NCBI GenBank assembly: GCA_045106815.1 | Contig: JBGCFG010000013.1 | Location: 43,813 to 107,812 of the forward strand | Origin: JAUIAI01 sp045106815 | Lineage (GTDB): Bacteria > Pseudomonadota > Gammaproteobacteria > Burkholderiales > Burkholderiaceae_E | Direction: 5' to 3' | DNA: 64,000 nt | In this document: in pieces, positions 50,982 through 59,872 of the stretch | Position numbering within the stretch: position 1 is the first letter of the stretch | Layout of the letters: every line of letters begins with the position of its first letter | The notes under the pieces: generated by a model | The model's input: the letters and a program-made list of their open reading frames with translations, nothing else | Database searches by the model: none | What the model was told of the DNA's origin: nothing | Program-made: the position numbers and the translations under genes

Positions 50982-52339
50982 TGGGCTTACTCGAAACTTT
51001 TTTTGGCGCGGGCTTTGCCGAGCGGGTAGCCGACGGAGATGAACTCACCCTGGGCCTGATTGGTACGGTGATTCTGCTGGTCCTGGTTCTACTAGGCGTG
51101 CGGGTTGTCTATGCGACGGCAGTGGTTGGCTTGATTGGTCTGGTGGCCATGCTCGGCTGGGGCGGAGGTGCTGGCAATGCCGGCATGGTGCCTTATGCCA
51201 AAGCAACGATTTATTCGCTTAGTGTGCTGCCGATGTTTATATTGATCGGCTTTCTGGCCTATCACGCCGGCATGACTGAGGCCTTGTTTGAGGCTGCCAA
51301 ACGATGGTTTGGCTGGGTACCGGGCGGGCTTGCGGTGGCGACTGTCTTTGCAACCGCAGGATTTGCCGCAGTGTCAGGCGCAAGTACGGCGACCGCCGCG
51401 GTCTTCTCACGGGTGGCCATCCCAGAGATGCTGCGGCATAACTACAGTCCGAGACTCGCGGCGGGCGTGGTGGCCGCCGGCGGCACGCTTGCGTCGCTTA
51501 TACCGCCCAGTGCGATCCTGGTGATCTACGCCATCATTGTTGAAGAGTCGATTGGTCGCCTGCTTGTCGCCGGCTTCATTCCTGGCGTCGTTTCGGCCAT
51601 TATCTACGCGTTGCTGATTATCTTCATGGCCAAGCGAAATCCGCAGCTTGGCCCGCCCATCAGGGGCTATTCTTTCGCTGACAAGGTTAAGTCAGTGCCT
51701 GGCACGTTGCCGGTCGTTTTCGTGATCGTCATCATCTTCACGTCAATGTATACCGGTTGGGCGACACCGACGGAGGCCGGGGCCTTGGGCTCATTTGTGG
51801 TCTTTGTGATGGCCCTGATGGGCGGGATGAAATGGCCCACGCTTAAGGCTGCCTTGATGGAGACGGCTCGGTTAACCGTGATGATCTTTTCGCTGATCTG
51901 GGGCGTCTTGATTTTTGTGCGATTCATGGGCTTTGTCGAATTGCCGTCGATGTTTGCCGAGTGGATCACCAGTCTTGATATGCCGCCCACGCTGATCATG
52001 ATCTGCATCCTGCTGTTCTATGTCATCCTGGGCATGTTCATGGATGCGATCGGCATGCTGTTGCTGACCCTGCCGGTTGTGTATCCAGCCGTGATTGCGC
52101 TTGGCTACGATCCGATCTGGTTTGGTATCGTGGTGGTCAAGATGTGTGAGGTCTGCCTGATCACGCCGCCAATTGGCTTGAACTGTTATGTGGTTGCCGG
52201 TGTGAGGCCTGACATCCCGTTGCAAGATGTGTTTAAAGGCATTGGGCCGTTTTTCATTGCAGACGTCATCACGCTTGGCGTGTTCCTGGCATTCCCTGCG
52301 GTGATCACCTGGTTGCCTGATCTGATGCTTCAGCGTTAA
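50981..52339 (+). CDS. dctM: TRAP transporter large permease subunit
   Basis: A 452-residue protein with about 12 helices. SVLPMFILIGFLAYHAGMT, ATAGFAAVSGASTATAAVF and GTLASLIPPSAILVIYAI are conserved DctM motifs, the last lining the substrate path. KMCEVCLITPPIGLNCYVV near the C-terminus matches too. It carries the substrate and Na+ across the inner membrane. It is coupled to dctQ, and the molybdopterin hydroxylase gene starts 38 bases after it. Confidence 0.92.
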   Translation: MGLLETFFGAGFAERVADGDELTLGLIGTVILLVLVLLGVRVVYATAVVGLIGLVAMLGWGGGAGNAGMVPYAKATIYSLSVLPMFILIGFLAYHAGMTEALFEAAKRWFGWVPGGLAVATVFATAGFAAVSGASTATAAVFSRVAIPEMLRHNYSPRLAAGVVAAGGTLASLIPPSAILVIYAIIVEESIGRLLVAGFIPGVVSAIIYALLIIFMAKRNPQLGPPIRGYSFADKVKSVPGTLPVVFVIVIIFTSMYTGWATPTEAGALGSFVVFVMALMGGMKWPTLKAALMETARLTVMIFSLIWGVLIFVRFMGFVELPSMFAEWITSLDMPPTLIMICILLFYVILGMFMDAIGMLLLTLPVVYPAVIALGYDPIWFGIVVVKMCEVCLITPPIGLNCYVVAGVRPDIPLQDVFKGIGPFFIADVITLGVFLAFPAVITWLPDLMLQR

Positions 52340-52377
52340 GCACGACTAAGGGCCGCTGCCGGTCAGGGGCTGACGAG

Positions 52378-54666
52378 ATGATTCGAATCGAAGATGAGGC
52401 TTTGCTCCGGGGGCAGGGCCAGTTCATTGATGATGAAAATGAAGACGGCCAGTTGGTGATGGCCGTGCTCCGCTCGCCCGTCGCGCATGGCTTGATTCGC
52501 TCACTTGACGTTGGTCGGGCGCGAGGCATGCCCGGCGTCCGGAAGGTATTGATCGCCCATGATCTTGAACAGCATGGGGTTGGACCGTTGGGCTGTCGCG
52601 CCTCTGTCACTGGTGACAACGGTCAGGAGATGCACGAGCCTGAACGTACAGTGTTAGCTGAACAGAAGCTTGTTTATGTTGGCCAGCCGATAGCCGTTGT
52701 TGTGGCTCAGACTCATTGGCAGGCGCTGGACGCGCTTGATGCGATTACGCTCGATGTTGACGACCTGCCGGTGGTTAACGACGTCACGACTGCGGCTGAG
52801 AAGCCGGCAATCTGGCCAGACGTGCCAGGCAATTGCTGCTTTGAGTGGACGCACGGAAACCCTAAGGAAACGAGCGACTTATTCGACTCAGCCGATCATG
52901 TTGTTGAGCTCACGGTTGAGCATCCACGCATTGCGATTAGTCCGATTGAAACGAGAGGGTGCCTGGCGAGCTTTGATCGTGAAAGTGGCCGATACGAGTT
53001 AATTACCCCAAGCCAGGGCGTTGTGTCGATACGCGCCAGTATGGCCGATGTGCTGGGCGTGGCGCCGGACAAGATAAGAGTCATTACCCGTGATGTCGGG
53101 GGCAGTTTTGCGGTCAAGATCTGGCCGTACCCTGAGCATGTGCTCGCGTTGTTGGCAGCCAAGCTGACTGGCTGTTCGGTCAAGTGGGTCTGTAGCCGAA
53201 CTGAGTCATTCGGGGCTGATGCAATGGGTCGTGCGAGGGTTGACCGTGCCCGGCTTGCGCTGCGTCAGGACGGCACCTTTCTGGCGATGCAAATCGATGC
53301 GCTCGCAGACATGGGGGCGTTTCTAAATACGGCTGCGCCGGCGATTGTGACCGAGGGTTCGGTCAGAACAATGGGACACTCCTACCGCGTTCCTGGCTTG
53401 GTGTATCGCGTGCGGGCAATGCTGACGAACAAGACACCAGTTGATGCTTATCGGGGCGCCGGCAAGCCTGAGACTGTGGGAACTATTGAACGCCTGATTG
53501 ACGTAGCCGCCCAGGAGCTGGGCTTTGACCGTTTTGAGTTGCGAGAACAAAATCTCATCACAGCCGCAGAGATTCCCTATCAGTCTCCCATTGGTGTGAC
53601 CTACGACGCGGGTGACTTTGTCACGGTGGGTAGTCAGATAAAAGCGCACTCTGATTGGAATGGCGCCGAGCAGCGCAAGCGCGAGAGCGAGGCTAGAGGT
53701 CTCTTGCGTGGGATTGGACTAGGGTTCTATGTGCACATCACTGGCGGGTCTCCCAATGAACGCAGCGAGGTGCGAGCGTTAGCCGATGGCACCATCTTGG
53801 TTCGCACCGGCACTCAGGATTCCGGGCAAGGACATCGGACAGCCCTGGCCATGGTGGCCGCGCAGACGCTCGATTTGCCACTGGAAGCCATCCGGGTTGA
53901 GCAGGGAGACAGCGACTGGCTTGAGAAAGGCGGCGGCACGGGCGGCTCAAATTTGATGGCCATTGCGGGCAATACCGTCTATCGAACATCGCAACAAATG
54001 CTAGAGCAGGCGCGAGCCATTGCCGCCGAACTGATGGAAACAGCAGCGTCTGATCTCGAATACAAACGTGGTTGTTTCACGATTGTTGGAACAGATCAGT
54101 TTCGAACCCTCGCTGAACTGGCGATTGGGTTTGAACAAATGCCTGCCAGTGAGCAGACGCCAGCGATGGGCGCGGGCTGCATTTCGCAGGGGGACTTTGA
54201 GGGCGTGCACGCTACTGTGCCTAATGGCGCGTATGTGTTTGAGATTGAAGTCGACCCTCAGACAGGGGTTGTCCGCATTGATCGAATTACCGGTGTTAAC
54301 GACCTTGGGCATGTGGTGAATGCTCAAACAACCGACGGGCAACTGCAGGGCGCGATTGCGCAGGCTGTGGGTGAAGTATTGATGGAGGCGGTAGCCTATG
54401 ATGAGCACGGGCAGATTACGAACGGCTCATTGATGGATTACGCGCTGCCGCGTGCAGATGATTTGCCATCCATGAAACTGTCTCTGGCCGGAACCGGTAG
54501 TCCTCAGTCTGCGCTTGGTGTTAAGGGTGTGGGCGAGGTGGCGTCTATTGGCGCGCCGGGCGCCTTGATCAATGCAGTTCATGATGCCTTGTCGGGCTAC
54601 TCTATTCGGCATATCGATATGCCGCTCACCCCACTTAAAGTCTGGCAGGCGATTAACGACAAATAG
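52378..54666 (+). CDS. Orphan xanthine dehydrogenase-family molybdopterin subunit
   Basis: A 762-residue protein covering both the a/b-hammerhead domain (to about 120) and the Mo-cofactor domain. GVKGVGEVASIGAPGALINAV contains the catalytic Glu, and TPVDAYRGAGKPETVGTIE is the loop over the metal. NERSEVRALADGTILVRTGTQDSGQG is the MPT contact (partly quoted). The CO-dehydrogenase loop AYRCSFR is absent, so the substrate is an aldehyde or N-heterocycle. No small FeS subunit or FAD subunit adjoins, so its electron partners must be elsewhere. It follows dctPQM and is convergent with selC-selB-selA. Confidence 0.85.
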   Translation: MIRIEDEALLRGQGQFIDDENEDGQLVMAVLRSPVAHGLIRSLDVGRARGMPGVRKVLIAHDLEQHGVGPLGCRASVTGDNGQEMHEPERTVLAEQKLVYVGQPIAVVVAQTHWQALDALDAITLDVDDLPVVNDVTTAAEKPAIWPDVPGNCCFEWTHGNPKETSDLFDSADHVVELTVEHPRIAISPIETRGCLASFDRESGRYELITPSQGVVSIRASMADVLGVAPDKIRVITRDVGGSFAVKIWPYPEHVLALLAAKLTGCSVKWVCSRTESFGADAMGRARVDRARLALRQDGTFLAMQIDALADMGAFLNTAAPAIVTEGSVRTMGHSYRVPGLVYRVRAMLTNKTPVDAYRGAGKPETVGTIERLIDVAAQELGFDRFELREQNLITAAEIPYQSPIGVTYDAGDFVTVGSQIKAHSDWNGAEQRKRESEARGLLRGIGLGFYVHITGGSPNERSEVRALADGTILVRTGTQDSGQGHRTALAMVAAQTLDLPLEAIRVEQGDSDWLEKGGGTGGSNLMAIAGNTVYRTSQQMLEQARAIAAELMETAASDLEYKRGCFTIVGTDQFRTLAELAIGFEQMPASEQTPAMGAGCISQGDFEGVHATVPNGAYVFEIEVDPQTGVVRIDRITGVNDLGHVVNAQTTDGQLQGAIAQAVGEVLMEAVAYDEHGQITNGSLMDYALPRADDLPSMKLSLAGTGSPQSALGVKGVGEVASIGAPGALINAVHDALSGYSIRHIDMPLTPLKVWQAINDK

Positions 54667-54704
54667 GGGCGACTGTTCACACTTTGCGGTGACGGCAAGC
54701 AGTG

Positions 54705-54799
54705 TGGCGGAAAGGCGTGGGAGTTGAACTCACCAGACGCGTTTAACGCATCTCAGCGGCTTTGAAGGCCGTGCGGGCCACCGGACCCGATCCCTTTCC
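54705..54799 (-). tRNA. selC: tRNA-Sec (anticodon TCA)
   Basis: A 95-base tRNA with encoded CCA. Anticodon loop CTTCAAA gives anticodon TCA. The six-pair D-stem (CGGGTC with GGCCCG, loop CGGT) and a long variable arm with stem AGATGCG/CGCGTCT are special to selenocysteine tRNA. The acceptor GGAAAGG pairs with CCTTTCC and the discriminator is G. Position 8 (G-G), one T-stem pair (A-C) and the fifth anticodon-stem pair (A-C) are mismatched. It begins five bases after the selB stop and is the last gene of the selABC operon. Confidence 0.9.
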
Positions 54800-54803
54800 A
54801 ATA

Positions 54804-56756
54804 TTAGTCAGCTGTGTTGCGTTCTGTCTCTGAACTAAAGACTTGCTCGACCGGCTTGATTATATGCCGGACGTCGCCAATGCGCCGCGTGAACCCAAGC
54901 GCGTCGAAAAACTCCAGAACTTCAATAGACAAATTGCGGCCAATGCCAGACTGATCGCGTAGCGCTTTGACATGTAGCTGGCCACCGTTGGCTTGGGTCG
55001 TCTGGTAGGCGATGTGACCGAGCCGCGCGACCGCTTGCGGATGAAAGAACCGGTTGGGGGCTACTTGAATGAGTTGCCCTCTTAGTGTGCAGCGGCGCAG
55101 GAAATCTTCTAGGTTGGTTTGATCCTCGCTTAACAACTCAGCCAGGGCGCTGACAACAGGCGGCTTGATCTCGTCCGAATGCAAATGCGGACTAATGGCC
55201 GACCATTTCTCAAGGTCGTCTGGCGGGATGACGGGCTGGTGCTCCGGCAACTTCAAGCTGGTGCCAATGCGCGCTACGCGAGCACTACGCACTAGATGGT
55301 CCAGACAGGCGTCGACGATGGGCCTGGCCGATTCTGGCTTGCCCGCTTGACGTAGCTCATTTGCGCTGGGTCCGTAGGCTTCGGGTTGATCCTGGTGCCA
55401 CTGCGAAATCGACTGCATCAAGCGCGCTTCCAGGGCCCCCCAACGTTGGCGGCTAATCGCCTGCTGTGTGCCCTGTATAACCAGCAGTACTGGGTTCAGG
55501 CCTTGAGTCTCTTGCTCAAAATAAGCGTCGGTGAGGTTCCAGTCCTGCTTGAAGCGAGCCGTATCGACACCCATGCGCTCCAATTCAATGAGTTGTGCAA
55601 ATGCTTCACCGGGTGAATCGGTTTGTCTCGCGCGCAAGCACTCAAGGCGTTCAGCGCGCGAGCGGCCTTTGCTCGGACCAAATCCATCCAGAACTTCACC
55701 ACCACCAATCGTGCGTTGTGCCGACTGGTCTCGAATAATGAAGCGGTCGCCGTGAGCAACCAGAGTCGCCTGATCGAGCACTAGTTGCGCCAAGCCGCTT
55801 TGGCCGGACGCAATCTCTTTGCCCTCCAAAGGCGCAACGCGACCTGTCAGCGCTTTTGTGCCGTGGTGCACATGAACCGGCGTCCAGTGTTTGAGTGGGC
55901 GGCTCTCGCTGGCCAGGACATTCACAACAGTGTCGACGCGTGTGGTGACTTCCGGCGGCGCGCCGGCGCTAAGCCAGTCACCGCGCTGAGCTTTACGGTT
56001 CGAGTTGTCTTGCGCGACCAGATTCAACGCGCAGCGATCGCCCGGAAGAGCCGCTTCGTCGTTTGTAGCGGCCTGGTCGTTGATGTGAAGACTGCGTACT
56101 CGGAAGGTGTGCTCGCCCGGCGAAAGATTGAGCTCATCCCCCGTTTGAACGCTGCCCGACACCACTGTGCCGGTCACGACTGAGCCAATGCCTGCTAACG
56201 TGAACTCGCGATCAACCGCAAGGCGAAATCGGCCCTTCAAGAGTGTGTCAGTGGTGTCTTGTTGCAGTGTCCGGATGGCTTGCTGTAGCGCTGGCACACC
56301 CTCATTCGTGAGGGTTGAGACGGGAATCACCGGCGCGTGATGCAAACTGGTGGGGCGAATGAGCGCCGCGACTTCCTGCTTGGCTTGTGCGAGGCGGTCG
56401 GCATCGACGCGGTCGGTCTTGGTCAGTGCAACGACGGCCCGGTTAACGCCCAGCAGGTCAAGTATGGCTAGATGCTCAAGCGTCTGGGGCATCGGACCGT
56501 CGTCGGCAGCGATAACCAGCAGTGCCGCCTTAATCGCCAGGGTGCCGGCGAGCATGTTTCGGACGAATTTTTCGTGGCCAGGCACATCGACATAGCCAAT
56601 GACCGACTGCTGGTTGCTGGCATCGAATGCGAAGCCGAGATCAATACTCAGGCCGCGCGCTTTTTCCTGCGGGAGCCGGTCAGTATCTTTGCCGGTCAGC
56701 GCTCTGACCAAAGACGTCTTGCCGTGATCGATGTGACCAGCAGTGGCAATCAGCAT
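54804..56756 (-). CDS. selB: Selenocysteine-specific elongation factor SelB
   Basis: A 650-residue GTPase. GHIDHGKTSLVRALTG is the G1 loop, GLSIDLGFAF G2, VDVPGHEKFV G3, and LTKTDRVDADR G4, as in SelB. Two beta-barrel domains follow to about 340 (SGSVQTGDELNLSPG). The C-terminal winged helices run from about 400; the last one (RDQSGIGRNLSIEVLEFFDALGFTRR, quoted in part) binds the SECIS hairpin. SelB carries Sec-tRNA to UGA codons. Its start overlaps the selA stop by seven bases. Confidence 0.95.
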   Translation of the reverse strand: MLIATAGHIDHGKTSLVRALTGKDTDRLPQEKARGLSIDLGFAFDASNQQSVIGYVDVPGHEKFVRNMLAGTLAIKAALLVIAADDGPMPQTLEHLAILDLLGVNRAVVALTKTDRVDADRLAQAKQEVAALIRPTSLHHAPVIPVSTLTNEGVPALQQAIRTLQQDTTDTLLKGRFRLAVDREFTLAGIGSVVTGTVVSGSVQTGDELNLSPGEHTFRVRSLHINDQAATNDEAALPGDRCALNLVAQDNSNRKAQRGDWLSAGAPPEVTTRVDTVVNVLASESRPLKHWTPVHVHHGTKALTGRVAPLEGKEIASGQSGLAQLVLDQATLVAHGDRFIIRDQSAQRTIGGGEVLDGFGPSKGRSRAERLECLRARQTDSPGEAFAQLIELERMGVDTARFKQDWNLTDAYFEQETQGLNPVLLVIQGTQQAISRQRWGALEARLMQSISQWHQDQPEAYGPSANELRQAGKPESARPIVDACLDHLVRSARVARIGTSLKLPEHQPVIPPDDLEKWSAISPHLHSDEIKPPVVSALAELLSEDQTNLEDFLRRCTLRGQLIQVAPNRFFHPQAVARLGHIAYQTTQANGGQLHVKALRDQSGIGRNLSIEVLEFFDALGFTRRIGDVRHIIKPVEQVFSSETERNTAD

Positions 56757-58186
56757 TCGGCGTTTTCCAGCGCGCGAACGATTTGTGGAAGCTGGTCAAG
56801 CAGCAAGCGCTCGTCTTCAAGGGTGCGAAGGTCAAGCACCAAACGATCTTCTGTTATGCGCCCAATCACGGGTCGCTCAAGCTGGCGCAGTGCACCTGCC
56901 CAATGATTCAATTCACGCCCGGGACTCTTACCCGAATCATCAGCGATAGGGCAAAGCGCAAGGGCAGTGCTGGGCAACAGATTGATTGGCAGCGCACCGC
57001 TGCCAATCTGACTCATACAGTCAATTACTTCGATCGTAGCCAAGGACCCCAGTGCACTTTGAAAGACAGGCTGCAGTCGCAGCGCACTGGCACGGATTTC
57101 GTCAGGGTCGCGGGTGAGTTGGCGAAGAACGGGGTGATGCTCACTCAATTGTTCGGGTGCTGTGAAAAGTCGCAAGACGGCTTCAAGGGCGGCAAGAGTG
57201 AGCTTGTCCACTCGCAAGGCCCGCTTCATCGGGTTTTGCTTGATCTTTTCAATCAGGTGCTTGCGACCCACAATCATCCCGCACTGTGGGCCACCGAGTA
57301 ATTTGTCACCGCTGAAGGTAACGAGATCGGCACCGTCTGAAATAGCTTCGGCGACGGTTCTTTCATGAGGCAGGCCGAACGAGCGCATGTCAATAAACGA
57401 ACCGCTACCAATATCGTCTATCAGTGGCAGCTCGTGCTCGTGAGCAAGCGCTGCGAGTTTCTGGTGTGGAACCGCAGTGGTAAAGCCCTGAATTTGATAG
57501 TTGCTCGGGTGGACCGTCATGAGTGCGGCGGTATGCTCGGTTATCGCGCCACTAAAGTCTCGCGCGTGCGTTCGATTGGTCGTTCCCACTTCAACGAGTT
57601 TGCAGCCTGCGGACGCCATGATCTCCGGCATACGGAATGCGCCGCCAATTTCAACTAGCTCACCGCGCGAAACAAGCACTTCCCGTTCCCGCGCGATACT
57701 GTTCAGTGTAAGCAGCACGGCGGCTGCGTTATTGTTCACAACGGTGGCAGCCTCGGCGCCTGTAAGCTGAATCAGCAGAGCCTCGACGTGGTTGTCCCGA
57801 TCACCGCGCGTGCCAGTCTCAAGATCGAACTCGAGACTGGTTGGGTGAGAGGCCGCCTCGTTCAACGCCTCGACAGCTTTAGCGGGCAGAATGGCGCGCC
57901 CCAGATTTGTATGCAAAACAGTGCCAGTAAGATTGATGACTGGTCTATGGCTGGACGCTGACCTCTTTTGCGCAATGGCCAGCGCGTCATCAACGATTGT
58001 CTGGGTAAGCTGATCCGTCGCGAGTTTGTCCGGGTTTAGTGCAATTTGCGCGCGGACCGATTGGGTCGCCTGTCGCAGATACTCAACCATATTTTGGTGG
58101 CCGCGCTCGCGTACGAACGCTTGAACGTCGTCACGCTGAAGCAATTGTTCGAGGGAGGGAATAGCGCGGTAAAGAGATGCAGTCAT
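56750..58186 (-). CDS. selA: L-seryl-tRNA(Sec) selenium transferase SelA
   Basis: A 478-residue PLP enzyme. VINLTGTVLHTNLGRAILP, SLEFDLETGTRGDRDNH and ATVVNNNAAAVLLTLNS are conserved SelA segments. LVTFSGDKLLGGPQCG holds the PLP Lys-295. GTTNRTHARDF contacts the substrate tRNA acceptor region. SelA converts Ser-tRNA(Sec) into Sec-tRNA(Sec) with selenophosphate from SelD, which is not in this window. It is the first gene of the selA-selB-selC operon, divergent from the selenoprotein at 58355 with 168 bases between. Confidence 0.95.
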   Translation of the reverse strand: MTASLYRAIPSLEQLLQRDDVQAFVRERGHQNMVEYLRQATQSVRAQIALNPDKLATDQLTQTIVDDALAIAQKRSASSHRPVINLTGTVLHTNLGRAILPAKAVEALNEAASHPTSLEFDLETGTRGDRDNHVEALLIQLTGAEAATVVNNNAAAVLLTLNSIAREREVLVSRGELVEIGGAFRMPEIMASAGCKLVEVGTTNRTHARDFSGAITEHTAALMTVHPSNYQIQGFTTAVPHQKLAALAHEHELPLIDDIGSGSFIDMRSFGLPHERTVAEAISDGADLVTFSGDKLLGGPQCGMIVGRKHLIEKIKQNPMKRALRVDKLTLAALEAVLRLFTAPEQLSEHHPVLRQLTRDPDEIRASALRLQPVFQSALGSLATIEVIDCMSQIGSGALPINLLPSTALALCPIADDSGKSPGRELNHWAGALRQLERPVIGRITEDRLVLDLRTLEDERLLLDQLPQIVRALENAEC

Positions 58187-58354
58187 GGTTCAGGCGCGAG
58201 GGATCAAGCGACCATTATGGGCCAACTGGTTTGATACCTGGATACCGACGTTCGCGTCTCGGCCTAGAAAGAATCTGCCAGAGCATCAGGGGGGCACTTG
58301 TGACGCAGGCTGGAATCTGGTCAACTACGCCCTCGACTTATCGGAGGACCATTG

Positions 58355-58831
58355 ATGGGCAGTAAGTTAAACACCGGGGACGCATTCCCGGCAATGCAAC
58401 TGAAGATGGTAGATAGCACCGAAGTCTCCCTGCCGGGAGACTCAGGGGCGAACTACCAGATTGTGCTTTTTTACCGAGGGGCGTTTTGACCTTACTGTCT
58501 CCGTCAGTTGGGCGGCTTCAGTGAGCAGTTGGAAACATTCAAAGGATTAGGTGCGAGCGTCATCGCAGTCACCGCAGAGCCACTGGAAAAGGCTCAGGAA
58601 GTGGCCGATAAAGTGTCGTTGCCGATTGCCTATGGCGTCACGAAAGATCAGACCGATCTTTTTGGTGCGTGGTGGGAAGATCGACGACAAATCGTGCAGC
58701 CATCGGACTTTGTGTTGAACGAGGGGGGCAAAGTCATGTCTGCCACATACAGCACAGGGCCAATCGGCCGGTTAGAGGCTGATGATGCAATTCGCTTTAT
58801 TCAGTTTATGGAAAAGCAAAAAGCGGGCTAG
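58355..58831 (+). CDS. Peroxiredoxin-like selenoprotein (in-frame TGA = Sec-45)
   Basis: Read through the TGA at 58487-58489, one frame gives 158 residues from an ATG with GGAGG eight bases upstream. The first part is a thioredoxin-fold start, GDAFPAMQLKMVDSTEVSL, then QIVLFYRGAF. Sec-45 follows, then PYCLRQLGGF, so the peroxidatic/resolving pair is U-P-Y-C in place of C-P-Y-C. ASVIAVTAEPLEKAQEVAD and FVLNEGGKVM continue the AhpC/TSA fold. It probably reduces peroxides using Sec as the attacking residue. It is divergent from selABC and ends before a strong terminator. Confidence 0.93.
58495..58521 (+). promoter_or_regulatory. Candidate SECIS hairpin of the peroxiredoxin-like gene
   Basis: CCGTC (58501-58505) pairs with GGCGG (58511-58515) around loop AGTTG. 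An outer CTG/CAG pair set encloses a symmetric three-base internal loop. The loop starts 17 bases after the TGA and its second base is G. This fits the bacterial SECIS rule of a G-bearing small loop a fixed distance behind UGA. Confidence 0.65.
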
Positions 58832-58862
58832 CGCGAGCGTGTTTACGCATCGTGATGCGCTA

Positions 58863-58902
58863 CGGGGTGAGCATGCTCAGTTTTACCAGCTTGCTCACCC
58901 CG
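58863..58902 (+). terminator. Intrinsic terminator after the selenoprotein gene
   Basis: CGGGGTGAGCA with a near-match continuation pairs with TGCTCACCCCG (11 bp), loop about 16 bases, followed by ATTTCATTTT. It ends the selenoprotein transcript 32 bases after the stop codon. Confidence 0.75.
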
Positions 58903-58948
58903 ATTTCATTTTCAGCATGTGACTGCAGGTGCATTAGGGAGGAAGGGT

Positions 58949-59872
58949 ATGAGACTAGTGACATTTCGAGCGGGTATTGCCGGCGCTGCAACGCTGGGGG
59001 CAATCGTTGGTGACTCTGTCATTAACATCAGTCGCCTGGGCGAAGTGCTGGGTGAGCCGTTTCCCGACTCAATGCTTGGCCTAATCGACCTAGGGCCGAC
59101 TGCTCTGACCAACCTCAGGTCTGCACTGCAAGAGTTTGATGGGGAATTTCCAACCGGAACAGCACTGCCGCTGGTTAATGTCGAACTGCTTGCGCCAATT
59201 CCGCGCCCACGAAAGAACATTTTTGGCATCGGATTGAACTACATCCCCCATGTCGAGGAGAGCAGCCGCGCACTGGACACATCAAGTGAGCTGCCGACTC
59301 AGCCGGTCATCTTCTCTAAGCCACCGACGGCTGTGATCGGGCCAAACGGCGCCATTGAACACAACGCGGCCATCACCCAACAACTAGACTGGGAGGTTGA
59401 GCTGGCAGTCATTATGGGCACGACCGCGCGCAAAGTGAGTGAAGACAATGCAATGTCGCATGTCTTCGGATACTCGGTCATGATCGATGTGAGCGCGCGC
59501 GATAATCGTCGCGCGGGGCAGTGGATTTATTCCAAGGGTCAGGACACTTTTGCTCCATTCGGCCCTTGCATTGTGACAACTGACGATATTGATGACCCTC
59601 ATGAGCTCGATTTATGGCTGACGGTGAATGGGGTTGAAAAGCAGCGTTCCAATACTCGCCATATGTTGTTCAAAACGCCGGCCCTAATTGCTGATATCTC
59701 TGCTGCAATGACCCTGGAGCCCGGCGATATTATCGCCACTGGTACGCCTGAAGGCGTTGGTGCCGGCCGCGATCCACAGGAGTGGCTGTGGCCGGGCGAT
59801 GTTGTTGAAGCGGGAGTTGAGGGCATTGGCGTCATTCGCCACCCAGTCGTGGCCGTGGGACCGTTACGCTAG
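58949..59872 (+). CDS. Fumarylacetoacetate hydrolase family protein
   Basis: About 307 residues from ATG 58949 (GGAGGAAGG before it). IFGIGLNYIPHVEES opens the FAH catalytic domain with the active His. QLDWEVELAVIMGTTARKV supplies the metal-ligand Glu residues, and VFGYSVMIDVSARD a third (Asp). DIIATGTPEGVGAG is the family ending. It cleaves or hydrates a beta-diketo or oxo acid. Its stop overlaps the stop of the leftward hydroxy-acid dehydrogenase in the four bases CTAG. Confidence 0.88.
   Translation: MRLVTFRAGIAGAATLGAIVGDSVINISRLGEVLGEPFPDSMLGLIDLGPTALTNLRSALQEFDGEFPTGTALPLVNVELLAPIPRPRKNIFGIGLNYIPHVEESSRALDTSSELPTQPVIFSKPPTAVIGPNGAIEHNAAITQQLDWEVELAVIMGTTARKVSEDNAMSHVFGYSVMIDVSARDNRRAGQWIYSKGQDTFAPFGPCIVTTDDIDDPHELDLWLTVNGVEKQRSNTRHMLFKTPALIADISAAMTLEPGDIIATGTPEGVGAGRDPQEWLWPGDVVEAGVEGIGVIRHPVVAVGPLR

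Noticed and set aside
52378..54666. Carbon monoxide dehydrogenase large subunit
   Set aside because: The active loop is AYRGAGKPE; the Cys-containing AYRCSFR of CO dehydrogenase is missing, and no coxM/coxS genes adjoin.
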